A stretch of DNA of 64,000 nt from Erwinia sp. E602 (GCF_018141005.1 NZ_CP046582.1:4216001-4280000), one strand, 5' to 3'; positions 9,173 to 17,346 are shown, numbered from the stretch's first letter. Notes: a model not told the origin generated them from the letters alone. Made by a program: numbers and translations.

Positions 9173-10289
9173 CGCTGTGCTCCCCTTGTTCGGTGAAAAA
9201 GATCTGCCCGCCGACCACGGCGGCGAGCGGCACCAGCTGCCGCTCGCCGTTCAGCGTCTCGCCGTCGGCGTCGGTAAACAGGCAGGGTTCAGAACGCAGA
9301 TCGAAAAGGGTCAGATCGGCGTCCATGCCCGGCTGCAGCCGGCCGCGGCCCTGCAGCCTCAGCCCGTCGGCGGCATGGGCGGTGACGCAGTCGATTACCT
9401 GCGGCAGCGTCATGCCGATGTTGAGAAATTTCGACATTACGTGTGCCAGGCTGCGCACCGGCCCGTGCAGACGGTTGCGGCAGTAAATATCGGAGCTGAT
9501 GGTGTGCGGCAGGATGCCGCGGGCGATCGCCGCCTGCGCCACCGCAAAGCTGAAGCTGGCACTGCCGTGGCCCACGTCCAGCCGCACGCCGCGCGCCAGC
9601 GCCTGTTGTACCGAGGCGCGCAGCTCGCCCGCCGGCGTCAGAATGCGGTTGGGTTTGCCGTTGTAGCAGTGGGTGATGATGTCGCCGCGCCCGAGCAGAC
9701 CGGCAATCTGATCCAGATCCGGCGGCGCGTTGCCGATGTGCACCATCAGCGGCAGCCCGCCGTTCTCCTGCTGCAGCGTTTTGGCACGCTCCAGCGGCCT
9801 GATGCCGTTACTCTCCACCACGCTGCTGCTGATGCGCGCCTTCAGGCCGACGATAAACTGCGGCAGCCGCCGCAGCGCGGCCTGCACCGCCGCACCGTCG
9901 ATACGCGACATATCGGCCAGTTCGTTCTGGGTCTCAATGCCGCTGCGGGCGATATTCAGCAGCGCCAGCACCCGGGTGTCGCAGCCGCGGGTCAGCTGAT
10001 AAAAGTCATCGACCTGGTCAGCGCCGGTGCTGCCGGCGTCGATCACCGTGGTCACCCCGGTGGCAACGCCGATGCGATCCGCCTCGTCGTGGTAGATCGG
10101 CGATTTCGGGTAACAGTGCACGTGGCTGTCGATCCAGCCGGCGCTCAGCCACACCCGCCCGGCCAGGTCCCACTCGCGCCGCGCGTCGCCCGCCACGCTG
10201 CCCACGGCGGCAATTTTGTCCTCACGCACGGCGATATCGCTCAGGCTGCCGTCGCTGAGCCGGGCGCGGCGGATAATCAAATCAAACAT
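9156..10289 (-). CDS. Amidohydrolase/deacetylase family metallohydrolase
   Basis: A 377-residue metal-dependent amidohydrolase. The ATG at 10289 is preceded by GGAG and begins the usual N-terminal beta domain (MFDLIIRRARLSDGS). Metal-site residues are visible: DSHVHCYP (HxH), VGLKARISS (likely carboxylated lysine), LMVHIGNAP, ITHCYNGKPN and HTISSDIYC (aspartate). This set is that of dihydroorotase-like and N-acyl-D-amino-acid deacetylase-like enzymes that accompany DgaE-type lyases. It probably frees the amino group of an N-acyl amino-sugar acid or a related amino acid before the lyase acts. Substrate is not determined from sequence. Confidence 0.88.
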   Translation of the reverse strand: MFDLIIRRARLSDGSLSDIAVREDKIAAVGSVAGDARREWDLAGRVWLSAGWIDSHVHCYPKSPIYHDEADRIGVATGVTTVIDAGSTGADQVDDFYQLTRGCDTRVLALLNIARSGIETQNELADMSRIDGAAVQAALRRLPQFIVGLKARISSSVVESNGIRPLERAKTLQQENGGLPLMVHIGNAPPDLDQIAGLLGRGDIITHCYNGKPNRILTPAGELRASVQQALARGVRLDVGHGSASFSFAVAQAAIARGILPHTISSDIYCRNRLHGPVRSLAHVMSKFLNIGMTLPQVIDCVTAHAADGLRLQGRGRLQPGMDADLTLFDLRSEPCLFTDADGETLNGERQLVPLAAVVGGQIFFTEQGEHSDDFCL

Positions 10290-10333
10290 GGTGTTCTCCT
10301 CTGCGCGGCGGCCGGAGCCGCCGCACGACAGCG

Positions 10334-10978
10334 TTACAGCGAGATCGGGAACAGCGCGCCCAGCGCCATCGCGCCGAGGATCGCCCCACCGGTAATCGGT
10401 TTGTTCCACAGATAGAACAGCAGCGATCCGGCCAGCGATCCGAGGCCGATCGGGATCGAGGCGCTCATCGCCGACAGGATAATCAGCGGGCCGAGGAAAC
10501 GCCCGGAAGCGTTACCCGCCCCCATCATCACGTCGGCGCCGTAGGTGGAGTCGCTGTTGCTGATGGTGAACTTACGCGCGAGGATAATCAGGTAACCGAT
10601 CGCCAGCCCGACCGCCAGGCCGGTGGCCAGCGATGCGGCAAAGTTGGCGACCGGGAAGACGATCCCGGCACCCAGCAGCAGCGCCGGTACGCCAAGGCCG
10701 ACCCCGGTCTGGATCGCGCCGCCGATATCCAGAATGCCGACCAGCGAACCTTCGATAATGCGCGCAAACAGGAAGCTGGCACCAAAGGCGGCCACCGCGC
10801 CGTAGACGCCGGTCTCCATCCCCGCACGCAGCATCGAGACAAATGCCACTTCGTTAAACGCGCCAAGCCCGTAGACGTAGTACATGTGCGTACCGGCAAA
10901 CACCCCGGATGAGAGCAGGCCGACAAAGATCGGGAACGACCAGTCGGCGTACCAGAAACCGCTTTTTGACTCTTCCAT
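10334..10978 (-). CDS. DUF4310 family membrane protein (putative permease subunit)
   Basis: A 214-residue integral membrane protein with about five to six hydrophobic segments, rich in Gly and Ala, for example LGVPALLLGAGIVFPVANFAASLATGLAVG (split here for reading). It begins MEESKSGFWYADWSFPIFVG and contains YVYGLGAFNEVAFVSMLRAGMETG. The family is DUF4310, always found with DUF4311; its biochemical role has not been established to my knowledge. It lies 11 bp after DUF4311 and 44 bp before the amidohydrolase. Gene context and membrane character suggest that the two form a transporter for the operon's substrate. Confidence 0.85.
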   Translation of the reverse strand: MEESKSGFWYADWSFPIFVGLLSSGVFAGTHMYYVYGLGAFNEVAFVSMLRAGMETGVYGAVAAFGASFLFARIIEGSLVGILDIGGAIQTGVGLGVPALLLGAGIVFPVANFAASLATGLAVGLAIGYLIILARKFTISNSDSTYGADVMMGAGNASGRFLGPLIILSAMSASIPIGLGSLAGSLLFYLWNKPITGGAILGAMALGALFPISL

Positions 10979-10989
10979 ACCTGCTCCTC

Positions 10990-11766
10990 TTACTTACCGC
11001 TCAGGGTGTTGTGGATCATATCCAGCCAGCCGGGCACGCCGAGGCGGAAGGACTCCAGCAGCTTCATGTCAAATCCGCGGAAGAAGCCGCTGAGCACGAA
11101 CAGCAGCACGATTGCCACCATCATCACTTTGGTGACCCGCGTCCAGCCGCTCTCTTCCACGCCTTTGCCGATCAGAATGCCCAGCACCAGCCCCGGTACC
11201 GCGTTACCCATAATCAGCTGCGCAAGGCCGCCGAAGATGGTCGCCCAGAAGCCGGACTTTTTGCCGGCATCGATTGCCGCCAGCCAGAAGATCACCGGCA
11301 TCACCGTGTTGACCAGCAGGTTAGCCGCCGGCACCAGCACCTTGACCGCCGTCACCTGCAGCGCGGCAGGCACCGCCGAGGCGGTGGAGTTGAGGAACGC
11401 CACGACGATCATGCCGATCAGGCCGCAGGCGATGGCCATCTTCTTCGGGTTGTGCAGCGTTTCGGCCACGTTGCGGTTTTTAACCATCAGCGCCGCCGCG
11501 CCCCAGTTGGGCAGAATGCGGTGGTCAACGTCCTGGGTGAAGGAGCCGGCGGCCACCGAGGAGGCCCAGGCGTTAAAGAAGAACCCGAGGCCGAACGAGA
11601 AGTGCGATGCCGGATCGCCCTCGCAGGAGTTCAGCTCGCCGAGGGTGCGGAAGGCGCCCATGCCCTGGGTGGTCGGCGCATGAAACATCCTTGCCGCCCC
11701 GGCCCCCACGCCGACGCCCACCAGCCCGCCGATAATCAGTGATTTGAAAAGAACGATCAGAAACAT
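10990..11766 (-). CDS. DUF4311 family membrane protein (putative permease subunit)
   Basis: A 258-residue polytopic membrane protein starting MFLIVLFKSLIIGGLVGVG. It has a conserved loop with ELNSCEGDPASHFSFGLG and SFTQDVDHRILPNWG, followed by several transmembrane helices such as CGLIGMIVVAFLNSTASAVP and IFWLAAIDAGKKSGFW. The family is DUF4311. Polar and charged residues in otherwise hydrophobic stretches fit a substrate path, but no known transporter motif is visible. It is placed between DUF4312 (31 bp) and DUF4310 (11 bp) and is predicted to pair with the latter. Confidence 0.85.
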   Translation of the reverse strand: MFLIVLFKSLIIGGLVGVGVGAGAARMFHAPTTQGMGAFRTLGELNSCEGDPASHFSFGLGFFFNAWASSVAAGSFTQDVDHRILPNWGAAALMVKNRNVAETLHNPKKMAIACGLIGMIVVAFLNSTASAVPAALQVTAVKVLVPAANLLVNTVMPVIFWLAAIDAGKKSGFWATIFGGLAQLIMGNAVPGLVLGILIGKGVEESGWTRVTKVMMVAIVLLFVLSGFFRGFDMKLLESFRLGVPGWLDMIHNTLSGK

Positions 11767-11797
11767 CAGCTGTTCCTTATTGTGATTGCGGATGCCG

Positions 11798-12097
11798 TCA
11801 GCCGAGGCGGGTGAAGTTCACCCGGGCGGTATCGATGGCGGTGACGCTGACTTCAACCGCCAGCTCAACGCGGTAATGCCGCCGCTCGCGCGGCAGAAAG
11901 AAGAACAGAAACTTTTCGGTGCGCACCTGCAGCTGCGCGCTCAGCACCTGCACGTCCAGCGGCTCGATGCGCAACAGCACCTTTGCGCTCGACTGCAGCA
12001 GCTGCGGCTGCACGCGGCTCAGGGCGTCGGCAAAGGCTTTATCACTGCTGGCCCCCTTGCCGCTGACGTTCACCGTGGTGGTGAAGTGTTCCTTCAT
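11798..12097 (-). CDS. DUF4312 family small cytosolic protein
   Basis: A 99-residue soluble protein of the DUF4312 family, starting MKEHFTTTVNVSGKG. The ATG at 12097 overlaps the SFCGS stop (ATGA), which decides the start over an in-frame ATG 21 bp upstream. It has an alpha/beta pattern, ending in a beta-rich part VELAVEVSVTAIDTARVNF. No catalytic motif or membrane segment is seen. Its fixed place between the SFCGS protein and the two membrane proteins suggests that it is a cytosolic partner of the putative transporter. Confidence 0.82.
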   Translation of the reverse strand: MKEHFTTTVNVSGKGASSDKAFADALSRVQPQLLQSSAKVLLRIEPLDVQVLSAQLQVRTEKFLFFFLPRERRHYRVELAVEVSVTAIDTARVNFTRLG

Positions 12098-12456
12098 CCG
12101 CCGTACTTCTTCAGCCACGCCTGCACCAGACGCTCGCCCAGCTCTTCTTTATCCATAAAGCCGAAGCCGAGCACCGTAGCCCCCTCGTTAATGGCGGTAA
12201 CGCCCTCATCGATCGAGCGCATGCCGTGCTTCGCCTTGTAGCCATATTTATTCTGCGCGGTGATTGCCCCCGCGCCGCCGCTGCCGCAGAACGAGATGCC
12301 GAAGCTGGCATTCTCCGCCTTCATCACGTCGCCCAGCTTCATATCCGCCGCCACGCCGGGCACCACCACCGCGCGCCCGCCCGCTTTTTCGATGCCGGCG
12401 GCAACTTTCTGCCCTTTACCCAGACGATCGCCGATCACTACCGTAATTTGTGACAT
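12094..12456 (-). CDS. SFCGS family glycine-rich protein
   Basis: A 120-residue protein named for its motif SFCGSGGAGAITAQNKYGY at about residues 54-72. The N-terminal strand MSQITVVIGDRLGKGQKVAAG and the following GGRAVVVPGV suggest a small Rossmann-like alpha/beta fold. A single conserved cysteine in a glycine-rich loop recalls the phosphocysteine loops of PTS EIIB proteins, but homology to EIIB is not shown. It lies 50 bp after the PRD gene and is coupled to DUF4312 by ATGA overlap. Related proteins (YhfU-like) occur with YhfS, an aminotransferase-like relative of DgaE, in the E. coli yhf cluster. Confidence 0.82.
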   Translation of the reverse strand: MSQITVVIGDRLGKGQKVAAGIEKAGGRAVVVPGVAADMKLGDVMKAENASFGISFCGSGGAGAITAQNKYGYKAKHGMRSIDEGVTAINEGATVLGFGFMDKEELGERLVQAWLKKYGG

Positions 12457-12506
12457 ATTTTGCCCCTTGTCCGACTGTCTGCCTGAGCCGTTGCTCAGGC
12501 AGAGGA

Positions 12507-12845
12507 TTAATGTTCTGTGGCGACTTCGATATGTACCGACAGCAGCCAGGCCTCTTCCACCGGCAGGTTGCCGAACAGATCCACCACCTGCTGCGCCAGC
12601 GCCATTGAGGCGGGAGAGATCTCGTCAAACAGCTCGGCCTCCACCTCCGGCAGCGCTTCGCCGGTCACCGAGCGCAGCGCCATCGCCTTAACGTGCGAGG
12701 TCAGCATCTGCAGCTGAACGGCGTCAGGTTGAATGCCTGCCGCGGCATACAGCCGGCTGATTTGCGCCAGTACCCGCTCTGCCAGCTGTCGGATGGCCCG
12801 ATCCTGCCCGGCGATAGCCTCTGCCGGCTGCGTTCCATTACTCAC
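12507..12845 (-). CDS. Stand-alone PRD domain protein, first gene of the dga-like operon
   Basis: A 112-residue single PTS-regulation domain without a DNA- or RNA-binding part. The GTG at 12845 has an AAGGGGA site 6-7 nt upstream, and the upstream frame has no PRD-like sequence, so this start is preferred. Two histidines sit in PRD-like contexts, TSHVKAMALRS and AWLLSVHIEVA, and could accept phosphate from HPr or an EIIB. It resembles the small PRD protein YhfY of E. coli. It may act as a phospho-sensor for the membrane system or for the operon's regulator; this is inference. Confidence 0.8.
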   Translation of the reverse strand: MSNGTQPAEAIAGQDRAIRQLAERVLAQISRLYAAAGIQPDAVQLQMLTSHVKAMALRSVTGEALPEVEAELFDEISPASMALAQQVVDLFGNLPVEEAWLLSVHIEVATEH

Positions 12846-13130
12846 GGTGTTCCCCTTACTGTGGCTGTTACCGCAGAGTACGCAGCCGGACGGCGGCTGT
12901 TGAGAACCACTTTTTCCACTTTGAAACGGAAATCCGTCAGACGGGCGGGCGCAGGATCGCAAAACGCGACGAAACCGCCCACGCGCATGGCTGGTGCCGT
13001 CAGCTGAAGAAGCGCCTGAAGCTGAAGGTGGCTGAGTCTGGCACGGGGACCGAAAATACGCAGACAGCGCTGAACCTGTGGTGAATCCGCTGCTTTTTCT
13101 GAAAAGTGGTGGGTAATGCGTTTGCTGAGA
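12846..13130 (-). promoter_or_regulatory. Probable control region of the dga-like operon
   Basis: A 285-bp gene-free stretch upstream of the PRD gene. It contains a spaced inverted repeat ACCACTTTT (12907-12915) and AAAAGTGGT (13102-13110), with a further AGTGG-type half site next to the first. These are candidate activator sites. No convincing -35/-10 pair could be chosen by eye. Confidence 0.35.
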
Positions 13131-13155
13131 AATAAAACGGGCCCTTAACGGGCCC
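13131..13155 (-). terminator. Rho-independent terminator of cybC
   Basis: Perfect stem GGGCCC (13139-13144 with 13150-13155), five-base loop, followed on the minus strand by GTTTTATT. It lies 37 bp beyond the cybC stop. Confidence 0.85.
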
Positions 13156-13191
13156 GGAGAGACGGGGTGATGCTGCGTAGTGCTCTGCGGA

Positions 13192-13578
13192 TTAACGGAA
13201 CTGCTTATGGCCTTCGTTGCGGATCGCATCGAAGCCTTTGGCCTGCTCCTTCGCACCCGCCAGGTCACCGGCGTTAGCCAGCCTGAGGCTGGCGTCGATC
13301 CTGCCAATCAGCTGGTCAAGCAGGCCGTGGTACTGCTTAACCTGCTCGCTGTCCGCCGCCTGCCCCTGCAGCTTTTCCGGCGTCTGGGTTTTGGCATCGG
13401 TGGCCGCGGCGCGCATATCGGTCAGCGCGCGCACCATCTCCGCTTTATCATCGGTTTTCTGCACGGTACGGGAAGCGCCTTTCAGCACGTCCATATCGGC
13501 AGACAGGTCCTGCGCCAGGGCAGCGACGCTGGTAAATAACAGGGTGGAGCTCAACATTGCAATCAGTAATTTACGCAT
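13192..13578 (-). CDS. cybC: Cytochrome b562 (periplasmic)
   Basis: Small periplasmic four-helix-bundle haem protein of 128 residues. The signal peptide ends ...SVAALAQ with the mature chain starting near DLSADMDVLKG. The axial haem ligands of the family are retained: Met in ADMDVL near the mature N-terminus and His in RNEGHKQFR at the C-terminus. Sequence identity with E. coli CybC is moderate, but length and both ligands agree. Its electron partner is unknown. It sits between the raf operon and the dga-like operon and has its own terminator. In E. coli it is likewise next to pmbA. Confidence 0.9.
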   Translation of the reverse strand: MRKLLIAMLSSTLLFTSVAALAQDLSADMDVLKGASRTVQKTDDKAEMVRALTDMRAAATDAKTQTPEKLQGQAADSEQVKQYHGLLDQLIGRIDASLRLANAGDLAGAKEQAKGFDAIRNEGHKQFR

Positions 13579-13646
13579 CAGTTCAGTCCTTAGCGCCCCT
13601 CATCCTGCGCGGGCAACGCCGCGGCAGCCGGGGACTGTTATGGGAA

Positions 13647-13675
13647 CAAAAAAGGCGGCCGGATAAGCGGCCGCC
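13647..13675 (-). terminator. Rho-independent terminator of the raf operon
   Basis: Stem GGCGGCCG (13654-13661) with CGGCCGCC (13668-13675) and loop GATAAG. On the minus strand it is followed by TTTTTT. It lies about 107 bp after the rafB stop, upstream of cybC. Confidence 0.8.
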
Positions 13676-13781
13676 TTCATCATATCCCTAAAAACTGCAG
13701 GGTCGAACGGGGATTGTGTTGCTGGCTGAGAAAAGTTCTGCTGCCGTCACAGACTTCCCGGGCGCCAGCGCCAGCCGGCGG

Positions 13782-15041
13782 TCAGGCGGTGCTGCCCATC
13801 GCCACCCTGCCGCGTGCGCCACCGGATAAGGTAAAGGCCGAGATTACCGTGAAGGTCAGGGCAATCAGACCGAGGATCATATAGGTCTGACTGAAGCCGA
13901 TGCGGTCATACAGGTTCCCCGCCGCCGACGAGAGGAAAATCGACATCAGCTGCTTGGAGAACTGGAAGCCCACCAGGTAGATGGTGGCCGACAGCCGCGT
14001 ATCAAAGGTGCCGGCGATATACTTGAACACGCCAATCAGCAGGAACGGCACCTCGAAGGCGTGCAGCATTTTCAGGATAATCACTTCCGCCACCGTGGTG
14101 GCGAACGCGGACCCGAGGATGCGCACCGACATTATGGTGCCAGCCACCAGCAGCGCGTTCTTCGCGCCGATGCGGTTAATAATCCACGGCGACAGGAACA
14201 TAATCAGCGCGTTAGCCAGTTCACCGCCGGTGGTGACGAAGCCGAACACCAGGTTACCCTGCTGCGGTGAGCTGAAGAAGGATTTAAAGAAGTTGGCGAA
14301 CTGCTGATCGAACACGTCATAGATACAGGCCACGCCGACCACGTACAGCACCAGCAGCCAGAATTTACGCTGTCTGAACAGGCCGGTTACCAGGCCAAAG
14401 TTAAACGCGGGGGCGTTGGCGCCCAGCGCGTCGATCACCGTGCTTGACTGACGGGTCTCCGTTTTCGCCAGCAGCAGCAGCACCGCCAGCAGGATCGCCG
14501 CACCGGAGCCCATCCAGAACACGATGTCCGGATCCACGCTGAACAGGATGCCGGCGGTCGAAGCGCAAATCCCCCAGCCGAAGCAGCCAAACATGCGCGC
14601 TTTGCCGTACTCAAAGGCGCTGTGGCGGCTGACTCTTTCCACGTAGGCCTCAATCGCCCCGGCCCCGGCGCTGAAGGAGAAGCCGATATACAGCCCCCCC
14701 AGCAGCGCGCCGAGCAGGATGTTGAGTTTCAGCAGGGGGGCAAAGACGTAGAGGAAGAACGGCGCGAAAAACAGCAGCAGCAGGGTGATCACCCACAGCA
14801 GATGTTTGCGCACCCCGAGCTTGTCGGAGAGTACCCCGAGCACCGGCTGGAACAGGATGGCAAACAGCGACAGGCTGGAGAAAACGATGCCGGTGTCGGT
14901 CTTGTTCAGGCCGATCACCTCATGCAGCCAGATCGGCAGGAACGGGAAGCAGGTTGCCATGATAAAGAAGTAGAGGAAGAAGAACGCGCCAAAGATCCAG
15001 AAGTTGCGGTTATTTTTGTAGTAGCAAGAGGTCGTAGCCAT
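13782..15041 (-). CDS. rafB: Raffinose/lactose-type oligosaccharide:H+ symporter (LacY family)
   Basis: A 419-residue MFS permease of the oligosaccharide:H+ symporter family (LacY, RafB, CscB). The N-terminus [20 protein letters not shown] closely resembles LacY, followed by the loop [15 protein letters not shown] between helices 2 and 3 and [20 protein letters not shown] at the LacY Glu126/Arg144 region. Twelve hydrophobic segments are discernible. It is the last gene of the raf operon, 81 bp after the alpha-galactosidase, and ends before a strong terminator. Raffinose or melibiose is the likely substrate from context; lactose cannot be ruled out from sequence alone. Confidence 0.88.
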   Translation of the reverse strand: MATTSCYYKNNRNFWIFGAFFFLYFFIMATCFPFLPIWLHEVIGLNKTDTGIVFSSLSLFAILFQPVLGVLSDKLGVRKHLLWVITLLLLFFAPFFLYVFAPLLKLNILLGALLGGLYIGFSFSAGAGAIEAYVERVSRHSAFEYGKARMFGCFGWGICASTAGILFSVDPDIVFWMGSGAAILLAVLLLLAKTETRQSSTVIDALGANAPAFNFGLVTGLFRQRKFWLLVLYVVGVACIYDVFDQQFANFFKSFFSSPQQGNLVFGFVTTGGELANALIMFLSPWIINRIGAKNALLVAGTIMSVRILGSAFATTVAEVIILKMLHAFEVPFLLIGVFKYIAGTFDTRLSATIYLVGFQFSKQLMSIFLSSAAGNLYDRIGFSQTYMILGLIALTFTVISAFTLSGGARGRVAMGSTA

Positions 15042-15073
15042 GTAGGTTTGTCCGCGAAAAGAGTTCTGCTGTT

Positions 15074-15101
15074 CTGAACGACCGCTATAGCGGCCGTTCA
15101 G
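15074..15101 (-). repeat. Intercistronic hairpin between rafA and rafB
   Basis: A 28-bp palindrome, CTGAACGACCGCTA paired with TAGCGGCCGTTCAG, with one mismatch. It may adjust the relative expression of rafA and rafB through mRNA stability. Confidence 0.6.
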
Positions 15102-15122
15102 CGTCGGTGCATCTGCGCGCTG

Positions 15123-17252
15123 CTACCGGACCTGAGTCAGTCCGATCAACAGCGCACTTTCCGGTGCAATCACCGGTAGTGCCAGGCCGGCCTGCATCAG
15201 CCAGGCGCCGGACACCACCCGCGGTTCGCGCAGCCAGGCGGGCAGGTCGCGCATGGCACCGCCCCCCTCGCGCACGGTTTTAATCTCAGGTGCGTCCAGC
15301 AGGCGCACCTCGTAGTGCGCCTCGGGCAGCAGCCCCGGGAAACAGAGGTTGCCGGCCAGCGAGTAACGCAGCATGCGCAGCTGCGCCAGCATAAACACCG
15401 CCTGCGAACCGTCCTGGCTGACCACCCCGTTCACCTGCACAGAATCGTCGGGCATATCCACCCGCCAGCTGATGCCGCCGTGCAGCAGCGGCCGCAGCGT
15501 TTTATGCAGCTGAATATAGTGGCGATAGCCCTCCAGCTCCTCGTCATCGGCCTTCACCGGATCCAGCTCGATGCCCATATGGCCGAACAGCGCCGTCAGC
15601 CCGCGGAAGCCGATGCTGTGCTGACGCTGGGTGGCGTGGCAGCGGCGGTGGCCGATATGCTGGCCCATCACCTCCGGCGGGAAGAAGTAGCTCATGCCGC
15701 GCTGGATGGTCTGCCGCTCCAGCGCGTCGTTGTTGTCGGACACCCAGAAGCGCGGGGTGCGCGCCAGCACGCCGTAGTCCACGCGCCCGCCACCCGAAGC
15801 GCAGGACTCGAACTCCACCTGCGGGAAACGCTGGTTGAGCGTATCCAGCAGCCGGTAAAACTGCTTCGTCTGCGCATCGGCCGCCAGCCGTCCCTGATGG
15901 CCCGGCTGCACCAGCTCACGGTTCATATCCCACTTCACGTAGGCGATCGGATGGCTGCCCAGCAGCCAGCTCAGGCGCTCCAGCAGATACTCAAACACCT
16001 CGGGATTGCTGAGGTCGAGGACGTACTGATAGCGGCCGGTCGGCTGCTGATAGCCCGGCAGCTGCAGCACCCAGTCGGGATGCGCGCGGAACAGATCGGA
16101 GTCCGGGTTGATCATCTCCGGCTCAACCCAGATGCCGAACGCCATGCCGAGCCGCCGGACGTGGTCGATTACCGGCATCAGCCCCGCCGGATATTTTTTC
16201 TCATCGAGATACCAGTCGCCGAGGCCGGCCTGGTCGTGGTCACGGCCGCGGAACCAGCCGTCGTCGATGATAAAGCGCTCGACGCCGATCGCGGCGGCAC
16301 GGCTTGCCATCTGCATGATGTATTCCGGATCGTGATCGAAGTAGATGCCTTCCCAGGTATTGAGGTGCACCGGACGGGTGGCACCGGCGGAAAAGGGGAT
16401 CCGCGCCTGGCGCAGCCACGCGTGAAACGCCTGGCTCATACCGTTCAGGCCGTTGGCAGAGCGGGTGGCACAGACCCACGGCGTGGAGAACTCCGCCCCC
16501 TCTTCCAGCGCGATCTCTCCCGGCAGGTAGAGCGCTTCCGCCTGCACCACGCGGCGGCCATCGGTTTTGATGTCGGCACGCAGGCGATGGTTGCCGCTCC
16601 AGGCGAGGTGAACGCCCCAGACTTCGCCGCGCTGCTCGCTGAAGCCCGTATCGCCCAGCACAAAGCCCGGGAAGTATTCGTGGGAGCTGCGCCCGCGGCG
16701 GCTCTCCTGGATAAAGCCGCCGTGCGCCAGGTTAACGCGGTGGGTGTGGAACTCCCTGAGCCAGCGGCCGTGGAAGGCCATCACCTCGGCAGCGCGCTCC
16801 GGCACCGGCAGCGTTACGGCCAGGCGGTGCAGCTGCCACGGCAGGGCGTGCAGGTTTTTCAGCGTGTGGCGCACCTGCAGCACGCCGGTGTCGGCGTCGA
16901 GACGCAGCTCGCTGGTTAAGCGCAGCCCGGCCTGCGGGTCTTCGGCGGTGACGGTCAGCAGGTCACCGGACAGCGCCACCGCGCTGGTGGTAAAAATGGG
17001 TGCGGCGTCCAGCCCCTCGCGGTGCCCTTCAATACCGGGGGAGCCAAACTGGCCGCGCCCGTACTCCATCGCCAGCGTCAGCGGCAGGTCGACGTCCAGT
17101 CTGCCGTTGGCAATCGGGCGCTGCAGCGACTGCACGTCCTCGGCGGAGAAGCATGCCAGCGTCGGTCCCCAGTAGACTATTTCGGCGTAAGGTCGGCAGC
17201 GCACCACCAGATCGCTGGTGGCGCTGCGCAGTCGTACAATATCGTTATTCAT
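15123..17252 (-). CDS. rafA: Alpha-galactosidase (GH36)
   Basis: Cytosolic glycoside hydrolase family 36 enzyme of 709 residues, the length of plasmid RafA. It hydrolyses alpha-1,6-galactosides such as raffinose and melibiose. The ATG at 17252 has an AGGGG site; an upstream in-frame ATG at 17282 lies beside the operators and lacks one. A beta-rich N-terminal domain is followed by a barrel with the nucleophile motif YVKWDMNRE and the acid/base motif WVSDNNDALERQ. A conserved SCASGGGRVDYG segment lies between them. It is the first gene after twin LacI-type operators and is therefore expected to be induced by the galactoside and repressed by RafR. Confidence 0.95.
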   Translation of the reverse strand: MNNDIVRLRSATSDLVVRCRPYAEIVYWGPTLACFSAEDVQSLQRPIANGRLDVDLPLTLAMEYGRGQFGSPGIEGHREGLDAAPIFTTSAVALSGDLLTVTAEDPQAGLRLTSELRLDADTGVLQVRHTLKNLHALPWQLHRLAVTLPVPERAAEVMAFHGRWLREFHTHRVNLAHGGFIQESRRGRSSHEYFPGFVLGDTGFSEQRGEVWGVHLAWSGNHRLRADIKTDGRRVVQAEALYLPGEIALEEGAEFSTPWVCATRSANGLNGMSQAFHAWLRQARIPFSAGATRPVHLNTWEGIYFDHDPEYIMQMASRAAAIGVERFIIDDGWFRGRDHDQAGLGDWYLDEKKYPAGLMPVIDHVRRLGMAFGIWVEPEMINPDSDLFRAHPDWVLQLPGYQQPTGRYQYVLDLSNPEVFEYLLERLSWLLGSHPIAYVKWDMNRELVQPGHQGRLAADAQTKQFYRLLDTLNQRFPQVEFESCASGGGRVDYGVLARTPRFWVSDNNDALERQTIQRGMSYFFPPEVMGQHIGHRRCHATQRQHSIGFRGLTALFGHMGIELDPVKADDEELEGYRHYIQLHKTLRPLLHGGISWRVDMPDDSVQVNGVVSQDGSQAVFMLAQLRMLRYSLAGNLCFPGLLPEAHYEVRLLDAPEIKTVREGGGAMRDLPAWLREPRVVSGAWLMQAGLALPVIAPESALLIGLTQVR

Positions 17253-17289
17253 ATCTGGCCCCTGTGTCATTGATGAGGCCATAGTTGAT

Positions 17290-17324
17290 CTTAAACGTTT
17301 AAGTGATCAACTTAAACGTTTAAG
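17290..17324 (-). promoter_or_regulatory. Twin RafR operators
   Basis: Two identical perfect 14-bp palindromes CTTAAACGTTTAAG at 17290-17303 and 17311-17324. The centres are 21 bp apart, two helical turns, on the same DNA face. The central CG and overall shape are typical of LacI-family operators. A possible rafA promoter (TTGATC near 17310-17305, -10 near 17286) lies between and over them, so bound repressor would block it. Confidence 0.85.
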
Positions 17325-17346
17325 AAATGTGATTGCGTTAAAAAAA
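17325..17346 (-). promoter_or_regulatory. Candidate CRP site of the raf operon
   Basis: One good CRP half site AAATGTGA (17325-17332) followed by a weak second half (TAAAA). Its centre near 17335 would be about 60 bp upstream of a start site near 17275, a usual class I position. This rests on one half site and a guessed start. Confidence 0.4.

Noticed and set aside
12985-12998. Possible sigma-54 promoter (GG-N10-GC) upstream of the PRD gene
   Set aside because: The spacing is right, but the boxes deviate from TGGCAC/TTGC. The operon's regulator is an MtlR-type protein without an AAA+ sigma-54-activation domain.
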